Assembly (NCBI GenBank): GCA_040754075.1
Contig: JBFMDH010000003.1
Span: 78,307-142,306, forward strand
Length of the DNA: 64,000 nucleotides
Direction of reading: 5' to 3'
DNA from: Acidobacteriota bacterium
Lineage (GTDB): Bacteria > Acidobacteriota > Blastocatellia > UBA7656
Under the pieces are notes generated by a model that was not told the DNA's origin, ran no database searches, and was given only the letters and a program-made list of their open reading frames with translations. Below are positions 1 to 7,400 of this stretch, piece after piece. Numbering within the stretch: the first letter of the stretch is position 1; every line of letters starts with the position of its first letter. The position numbers and the translations under genes were made by a program.

Positions 1-1265
1 AAAGCGGCAATGACCGCGCCATCAGCGGGCAAAGCAGCGGGGCAATCTGCGCCTTTACGGTGGCGTGGGAACGACCCGATGCTTTTACTCGCGTCTTCAG
101 TGCCATCGGTACTTATGTAGGACTGCGCGGCGGCGACCGTTACGCAACACTCGTTCGCAAATACGAACCGAAACCGATTCGCATTTTTTTACAGGATGGC
201 GCAAACGATTTGAACATTTATGCGGGCGATTGGTGGATGGCAAATCAAACCCTGGAACGCGCGCTAGTGTTTGCCGGCTACGAAGTGCAACACCTCTGGG
301 GCGAAGGCGCGCATAATGGCAAACACGCGACGGCAATTTTCCCTGATGCCATGCGCTGGCTTTGGAAGGATTGGCCTCAGCCTGTTAAAGCCGGACAATC
401 GAAAAACGCCACGCTTACGGCGATTCTCGCGCCCAATGAAACCTGGCAACTGGTCAGCGAAGGTTACGGCTACAGCGAAGGCGCGGCGGTCAACTCTAAA
501 GGCGAAGTGTTTTTCAATGATGTAGCAAAAAATAAGACCTACAAAATCGGACTGGACGGAAAAGTAGGCGAAGCGTTTGCCGATGCAAAAAAGAGCAACG
601 GGCAGGCATTTGGTCCTGACGGCAAACTTTATGCGGTCGCGGGCATTGACCAGAAAATTTTCGCTTTTGACGCCGATGGCAAAGCCAAACTGATTGCCGA
701 TAAAATTGCCTGCAATGATATTGTGGTCGCGCACAATGGCAACATCTATGTCACCAATCCGCCGCTCGGCAACGCGAACGAATCGAGCAACGTCTGGCTC
801 ATCAAGCCGACAGGTGAAAGGCTGTTGGTGGACAGCGGGTTGAAATACGCCAATGGCATCACCTTATCGCCCGACCAGACCTTGCTTTATGTCACCGATT
901 ATCGTTCGCACTGGATTTATAGTTATTCAATAAAACCGGATGGATCGTTGCAATACAAGCAGCGATATTACTGGTTGCATGTGCCCGACACCGATGATGA
1001 AAGCGCTGCCGATGGCATTCGCGCAGACCGCGACGGCAGGCTGTATGTGGCGTCGGCTTTAGGTGTGCAGGTGTGCGACCAGGCTGGACGTGTGCAATGC
1101 ATTTTGCCAACGCCCAACGGCAAAGTTTCAAATCTCTGTTTTGGTGGCGAGAATTTCGATACCTTGTTTGCCACCTGTGGCGACAAAATTTATAAACGCA
1201 AATTGAATGTCAAAGGCGCGCAAAGTTGGGCTGCGCCCATCAAACCCGCTCCACCGCGATTGTAA
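1..1265 (+). CDS. Esterase / SMP-30 (gluconolactonase-like) fusion, 5' end outside window
   Basis: The frame is open from base 3, so the gene begins upstream and the GTG at 60 is not its start. The N-terminal part is the end of an alpha/beta-hydrolase of the feruloyl esterase D type (PF00756). It has a nucleophile elbow GQSSG, with the serine at bases 33-35, and a late His segment (GAHNGKHA) before PDAMRWLW that fits the catalytic His. From about base 420 the rest is an SMP-30/gluconolactonase-like beta-propeller, with repeated segments such as GPDGKLYAV, ANGITLSPDQTLLYVTDY and GIRADRDGRLYVA. Such fusions are expected to be secreted carbohydrate-ester or lactone hydrolases; the signal peptide would lie outside the window. 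The next gene is convergent. The domain calls are firm; the substrate is unknown. Confidence 0.85.
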   Translation, partial: SGNDRAISGQSSGAICAFTVAWERPDAFTRVFSAIGTYVGLRGGDRYATLVRKYEPKPIRIFLQDGANDLNIYAGDWWMANQTLERALVFAGYEVQHLWGEGAHNGKHATAIFPDAMRWLWKDWPQPVKAGQSKNATLTAILAPNETWQLVSEGYGYSEGAAVNSKGEVFFNDVAKNKTYKIGLDGKVGEAFADAKKSNGQAFGPDGKLYAVAGIDQKIFAFDADGKAKLIADKIACNDIVVAHNGNIYVTNPPLGNANESSNVWLIKPTGERLLVDSGLKYANGITLSPDQTLLYVTDYRSHWIYSYSIKPDGSLQYKQRYYWLHVPDTDDESAADGIRADRDGRLYVASALGVQVCDQAGRVQCILPTPNGKVSNLCFGGENFDTLFATCGDKIYKRKLNVKGAQSWAAPIKPAPPRL

Positions 1266-1295
1266 AAAGTAAGTATTTCAAACTCCCTACAAACA

Positions 1296-3716
1296 TTAAC
1301 CGAACATTGCCGAGGGCGGATAATTCGGGAAACGGTTGCCGCCCGGCATCATCGGCGACGAGGGTTGGCTCTTGATTTTGAATTGCGAGACCGCTTGATT
1401 CAATTGCTCCGAAAGATCCGCCATGCCTTGCAAGGTTTGCACGGTTTCGTGAACCCCTGTTGAGGTTTCCATCGTGATTCCTGAAATCGTCTGCATGGCG
1501 CTCGCCAGGTTCGTGGTGATGCGCGCCTGTTCATCCGACGATGTCGAAATCTCTTCGATTAAAACCGTAGATAACTGCACGGCTTCGGAAATTTCTTTGA
1601 GCGCGTTGGAGGCTTCTTCGGCGACCTCCGTGCCGCCTTGAACCTTTTTGCAACCCGCTTCCATCGCTGAGGCAACCCCGGCAATTTCGCTCTGTACGGT
1701 TTTAATTAAATTGGCAACATCTTTGGTGGCTTGCGAGGTTCGTTCGGCAAGTTTGCGAATTTCATCGGCGACGACGCTGAAACCGACACCGGCTTGCCCG
1801 GCGTGAGCCGCTTCGATTGCCGCATTCAATGCCAACAAATTGGTCTGCGCGGCGATGTCATCAATCATGTCAATAATTTCGGAAACCTGTGTGCTGCGGG
1901 TGCCGAGCACCTCCATCTTTTCAGCGGTTTCGAGAACCGCAGTTTCAATCTCGCGCATGGCATCGGTGGCAAATTGCACCGAGCGGTCGCCTTTTTGAGC
2001 AATCTCTAAAGCGCGTTGCGCTGCATCAACCGATTGACTGGCATTTCTTGAAACCTGGGTCATTGACGCGGCAATCTCTTCGACGGATTTCGAGGTGTGA
2101 CTGATTTCGTCTGCCTGACGTTGCGAACCGACGGCAATCTGTTCGGACGCGGCAAGAATTTCAATGGCGCTTGAGGAAACCGTCAAGCTGATGTTTTGCA
2201 CTTCGGTCAACATCCGGCTGAAATTATCCAACATGCGATTGACTTCGCCGATGATTCTGCCGAGGGTGTCTTCGCCGGGATTGGCGCGCATGGTTAAATC
2301 GCCCTGTGAAACTGCGGAAGCGATATTAAGAAATCCTTTGAGGTTTTCTTCCAATGCCTTTTCGGCTTCTCGCCGTTCGGTAATATCGCGCAACAAGCCG
2401 CGAAAGCCAATGGCTTGCCCTTCGAGATTTTTTACCAGCGACACGGAAGCTTCAACGGTTCTTGCCGTCCCATCTTTTTGTATAATCGGATAAGAGAAAT
2501 TGCGTTTGGCGGTGTTGGTGCGAAAGACTTCATTGAAACCCTTCTTGACCTCTGCGGCGACCTCGGCATCGGTGTATGCCGCATAATGCAAGCCCAGCAT
2601 TTCTTCGGCAGGGTAGCCGAAAAGTTTTAAGGTCGCTTCATTAAAAAAGATCACCCTTCCGGCAAGGTCAACTTCGTAATAGGCATCTTCGATATTGGCG
2701 AGAATGTCGCGGAATTTGGATTCCGATTCCTGTAACGACCGGTTGATTTCCGTATGCTCCTGTATGCGGTTTTCCAATTGCTCATTGGTGGCGAGGAGTT
2801 CTTCATTGGCAGCGCGCAATTTTTCCTGAGCGACCAGTAATTCGTGATTGGCGGCGCGCGAAGCTTCCTGAGCCGCATTCAATTCGTGATTGGCGGCGCG
2901 CAATTCTTCATGCGCCAGGTTGATTTCCAGATTTGAAGCCCGCAATTGTTCCTGAGCGAGGCTTAATTCTTTGATGGATTCATCGCGTTCATGTGCCTGA
3001 GTATCCAGACGTTTTTTCGCTTGCCAGCCGTAAAACGTCGCCGCGCAAATCAATACCAGTACCAGTAGCGCAATCAAATATTCGAGTTTCTGGACGCTCG
3101 CCGTATGCTGTCTGTCCTCGTCAAAAAGTTTTTGTTGAATGCCGGTGACCGTCAAGCGCAGTTGTTCGATGGCAGCGCCCAGTGCCGCATATTTCCGATC
3201 CATAGTCGCCATGCGTTGTCCGGCAAGCTGGGGTTGATTTTGCCGGAAATAAGTGAAGATGCGGCTGGCTTCGTCGGTCATCTCAGTCATTGCCAGTTGC
3301 ACGGCGCTCAGATTGTCATTGATGCGCGCAACCTCTGCGCTCACTGTCGGATGGGGATTTGCCATTTGCGCTTTGGCTTCGCGTTCAAGCCTGGAAAGGT
3401 GATTGTTGAAATTATACAAAGCCTCGCGCATACGGTTTTCTTCACCTTCAACATTGAGCGAGTCGAAAACATCGTTACCGGGCGCGTTCACAGCGGTGGC
3501 GAAGGTAGCAAGTTTGAGATAATCCGAAAGCCTGGTCGCCCATTCCTGATTATTTTTAATCGAATTTTCATAGTTGCTGACAATCTGATGGTTGATCAGT
3601 AAACTGAAAACCACTGTGCAAATCGAAAACCCGACGACGAGAAAATAGACGTGATGCAAACGGGTTTTTTTGTTTGGTGAAACCACCAATCCATCATTGA
3701 CTGACTCTTGCTGCAT
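1296..3716 (-). CDS. Methyl-accepting chemotaxis protein with PAS domain
   Basis: An 806-residue membrane chemoreceptor. It has TM1 at about 23-41, a helical periplasmic segment of about 165 residues, and TM2 near 208-228 (LIALLVLVLICAATF). Then comes a cytoplasmic coiled coil made of near-identical units (LRAANHEL, SRAANHEL, LRAANEEL), a PAS domain (about 335-450, ending in the typical LLRDITERREAEKALEE), a HAMP-like segment and the MCP signalling hairpin. The hairpin tip reads AAQTNLLALNAAIEAAHAG. The protein should pass a signal to CheA/CheW, but no che genes are nearby, so it is an orphan receptor. The ATG at 3716 is preceded by AGGAGG (3723-3728). The ligand is unknown; the PAS could bind haem, flavin or a small molecule. 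Confidence 0.95.
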   Translation of the reverse strand: MQQESVNDGLVVSPNKKTRLHHVYFLVVGFSICTVVFSLLINHQIVSNYENSIKNNQEWATRLSDYLKLATFATAVNAPGNDVFDSLNVEGEENRMREALYNFNNHLSRLEREAKAQMANPHPTVSAEVARINDNLSAVQLAMTEMTDEASRIFTYFRQNQPQLAGQRMATMDRKYAALGAAIEQLRLTVTGIQQKLFDEDRQHTASVQKLEYLIALLVLVLICAATFYGWQAKKRLDTQAHERDESIKELSLAQEQLRASNLEINLAHEELRAANHELNAAQEASRAANHELLVAQEKLRAANEELLATNEQLENRIQEHTEINRSLQESESKFRDILANIEDAYYEVDLAGRVIFFNEATLKLFGYPAEEMLGLHYAAYTDAEVAAEVKKGFNEVFRTNTAKRNFSYPIIQKDGTARTVEASVSLVKNLEGQAIGFRGLLRDITERREAEKALEENLKGFLNIASAVSQGDLTMRANPGEDTLGRIIGEVNRMLDNFSRMLTEVQNISLTVSSSAIEILAASEQIAVGSQRQADEISHTSKSVEEIAASMTQVSRNASQSVDAAQRALEIAQKGDRSVQFATDAMREIETAVLETAEKMEVLGTRSTQVSEIIDMIDDIAAQTNLLALNAAIEAAHAGQAGVGFSVVADEIRKLAERTSQATKDVANLIKTVQSEIAGVASAMEAGCKKVQGGTEVAEEASNALKEISEAVQLSTVLIEEISTSSDEQARITTNLASAMQTISGITMETSTGVHETVQTLQGMADLSEQLNQAVSQFKIKSQPSSPMMPGGNRFPNYPPSAMFG

Positions 3717-4352
3717 GGCGCACCCTCCTATCGGGATGATTGCTCGAAGTCGGATTACTTCGAGAAAAAGGCGAAGAGAGCAAAGGGCTGAATGACCCCA
3801 ATGGGGTTTTCAACAAAGTATTGGGTATTGCTTGAAATAATCGAAAAAGAAAACCGTTATGATGATTACTGAAAAAGGTTTTCCGGTTCAGACAGCAATT
3901 TTAATGGAGGCAGACACCCCTGATTCGCAGGGCTTAAAGCTCAGACAGTCGCTTTCGTAAACTTTGCTTAATTCTCGCCGAATGACGGATAAAGTCAACG
4001 CTTTTCTTGATTCACCGGGATGCCGGTGAAATTCTACCTTAAACCGTAAGCGAAGGTTTGCAGCACGCCTGAGATCAGCTTGGGAAAAATGACCGCGAAG
4101 CAATGAATCCTCCTAAATCTGTATGGTCTGCCTGACCTGGGCGTAAACCTTCCCGTTGATTCATGAGCGCAACGGTTAATCAGTAAAACTTGAGGTGCTG
4201 ACCGTTGCTGCAAGTGAGCTTGCGAATGCCCTGGGAATGCTTCAAAGCACGTTTATCGGTAAGTCGGTTAAGCTGAAATCCGGTTGACCGGATTTGCAAA
4301 AAACGGTTTTACGGGTACGCAAAAAGCCCTCTATAATTGAGGTTGATAAAGT
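3717..4352. other. Long intergenic region between divergent mcp and smc
   Basis: About 640 bases with no gene that can be supported. The only reading frame (minus strand, about 3888-4103) starts with TTG, has no ribosome site and resembles nothing. A small inverted repeat (AAATCCGG / CCGGATTT) lies near 4275-4294. The stretch probably carries the upstream control regions of both flanking genes. Confidence 0.5.
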
Positions 4353-4381
4353 TTGACACAAAGACCCCTCTACCCTATAGT
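4353..4381 (+). promoter_or_regulatory. Sigma-70 type promoter of smc
   Basis: TTGACA at 4353-4358, a 17-base spacer and TATAGT at 4376-4381 match the vegetative promoter consensus closely. The smc ATG lies 62 bases further on and is preceded by GGAG at 4434-4437. Confidence 0.8.
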
Positions 4382-4443
4382 GTGGAACTCTTTTAGCAAC
4401 TGACTATTGGTTGTGGTCGTGCACAGCGATCACGGAGCAAAGC

Positions 4444-7400
4444 ATGTTCAAATTAGAAAAACTTGAAATACACGGTTTTAAATCATTCGCAGATAAAACG
4501 ACACTGATTTTCGGCGAAGGCATCACCGGCATCGTCGGTCCCAACGGCTGTGGCAAATGCGTAACCGGTGACACACTTATCACTTTAGCTGATGGACGCG
4601 ATGTGCCGATTCGCCAACTGGTTGAGGATGCCATAGCAGACTCTGCCACTATTGAATTTTTCGATGATGGGTTAGTCGCACATGAAAACCCGCTTGGTAT
4701 AGAGATTCTTACGCTCAATCCGGAGACCTTACGGCTTGAACCTCGCCCGGTCAAAGCCTTTGTGAAGCGAAAAACCACACCTTATCTTTTGCGGGTGCGC
4801 ACACGTTCGGGACGCGAAGTCACGGCAACGCCCTATCATCCGTTGTTTACACTCGAAAATGGCGCACTGCGAACGCTGAAAGCCGAAGACTTAAAAAGCG
4901 GATTAAAAATTGCCGTTCCTCGTCGGTTGCCGGTTTCGAGCCGTCAGGTAAACATTGGTTCCCTCAATGAAGAGCGCGTAAGCAGCAATCGTAAATCAAT
5001 TGAGCTACCGATGACCTTCACGCCAGAGTTGGCGCGATTTTTGGGCTTGTTGATTGCTGAAGGTCGAAATACCAGCGCCAATCAAGTGTGGTTTGTAAAT
5101 TCCGATGAGGCGGTTATTAATGACTATGAGAGACTGGCAAATCAGCTTTTTGCGTTGGAAGTTCGTCGTAATCATTATAAACCTAATGCCGAAGATGCTT
5201 TGATTTACTCGCGGACATGGTGCAAAGCCCTTGAACAACTGTTTAATTTCCCGATTAATTCCGTCTCGGCGGAAAAAGAAATCCCCCAGCCCTTATTTGA
5301 ATCCGATGAAGCAACCCAATGGGCATTTCTTTCAGGTCTCTTTGAAGGCGATGCTTATATCTCAGGAGTATCGCGTTACGGAAATCAACGCCCGCCCTAC
5401 ATAGAATTCGCGACAGCCAGTAAAAAGCTTGCCGAACAGGTGATGGCTTTGCTGCTTAGGCAAAACGTCTTTGCACTTCTCAGAAAGAAAGAAAAATACG
5501 CCAGCAACACAGTTGAAAAACGCCGGAAATTCTATTATTCGGTTTATATCTATGGAACCGAACAATTGCGCCACGTTGCTAACCACCTCTCATTTGTCGG
5601 CGAGAAAAAACAGGCGTTGCAAACCTTGCGTGAGTTACCCTCTGCCGCCAATCCCAATCAAGATGTAATTCCCGGTATCACCCACTTAGTTAAAGAAGCT
5701 GTCAAACTCGCTGGCGTGAAAATGAAACCTCATCGCCGCAATCATCCGAAACTTGCGGCTTATGTGGAAAATCGTTGTGATGCCAGCCGTGGCGGATTGC
5801 TTGAAGTTGTTGAACAAATTCAAAGACTAGGCGTGTCAACCCACCTTGCCCAAGCGCACCTCAATGCCATCAATAAATTGGCAACCTCTGATGTTTACTG
5901 GGACGAAATTGTCAGCATTGACCGGGTCGAACCGATTGACAAGTTTGTATATGACTTGAGCATTGATGAGACTCATAATTTTGTAGCAGGAAATATTATT
6001 GTTCATAACAGCAACGTTTCAGAATCCATCTCCTGGGTTTTAGGTGAACAATCGGCAAAGACCTTGCGTGGCGGCAAAATGGAAGATGTCATTTTTAACG
6101 GTACGCGCGACCGCAAACCGCAGGGCATGGCAGAAGTCGTCTTGACGCTCATCGCCACCCAGGATGTCGTGTCACGCGATGCGGATGAAGAACCGCAAAG
6201 CGACGAAGCCGAATATCAAGAGGCGTTAGAGAATGCCGAACGCGCCGCGGCTGTGGCAAAAACTCTGGTCGCTGAGTATGCCCCGAAAACTGAAGAAGCG
6301 CAGGCGGAACCCGCTTTGCAAACCGCCGAGGCAACTCAACCGGAAGCCACCGGAGCAACCGGCGATGCCAATGCTTTAGCAACTGAATCAACGGTTGAGA
6401 ACCAAGTCAGCGCGTCGGTAAGTGAATCCCATCAAACCTCGCCTCTGGCTCTGGAAAATCAGCAATCGACAAATGACGCCGCAACCGCATCAACCGCCGT
6501 CGAATCGGCAACCGACACCAAAAGCGAATTGACCACAGCCCAATCCGCAATCGTAGAAGAAGCGAACGCCGACAAAAAAGCCAAAGTCAAACCGCGTAAA
6601 CGTAAAGCGGTTTCCGTAATGGCAGGCGAACGCATCACCATCGGGCGCAGGCTCTATCGCACGGGCGACAGCGATTACCTGATGAACGGGCGACTCTGTT
6701 TGCTGCGCGACATTCAAGACCTGTTTGCCGGCACAGGGCTTGGCGGCGCGCATTATGCCATCATCGAACAGGGACGCATCGGGCAGATTCTGTCATCAAA
6801 ACCTCTAGACCGCCGCGCGCTCATCGAAGAAGCCGCAGGCATCACCAAATTCAAATCGCGCAAACGCACGACCGAACTCCGTTTGGAATCTGCCAAACAG
6901 AATCTCACGCGACTCAATGACATCATCAGCGAAGTCGAACGACAGGTGAATAGCCTGAAACGACAGGCGCAAAAAGCGCGGCGCTACAAACGATTGCGTG
7001 AAGAGATGCGGGCGTTGCAATTTTCGGTTTACACGGCGGACTATTACCGTTTGAACGAAGCCGCTGAACGCCTGCTTGATGAACTCAACGCGGCTGAACA
7101 AAATCAACAACAACTCGACGCCTCGCTTGCCGAACTGGAAACCGAATATCGCGTCGTCGCGAGTGAATCGCGCACCGCCGAAGACAAGCTCACTGAACTC
7201 AAAGAAGAAGCCGCGACCATCGAACTCGAAGCCGACCGCATTCGCAACCGCCGCGCTTTTGAATCCAAACAGATTGACGAACTCACGGAGCGCATCGAAA
7301 AACTCAAAAGCGAACAACAGGAATTGGAAAATCGCCTGACGCAGATTGAATCCGAAAGCGAGCAGCGGTTGGCAAATTTACAGGCGCTCGAACAAGAACA

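Noticed and set aside
3888-4103. 71-residue minus-strand frame between mcp and smc
   Set aside because: TTG start, no ribosome site, no recognisable pattern.
4411-4443. Upstream TTG start for smc
   Set aside because: The eleven extra residues are unlike SMC N-termini, and the ATG at 4444 has a well-placed GGAG and matches the family start.
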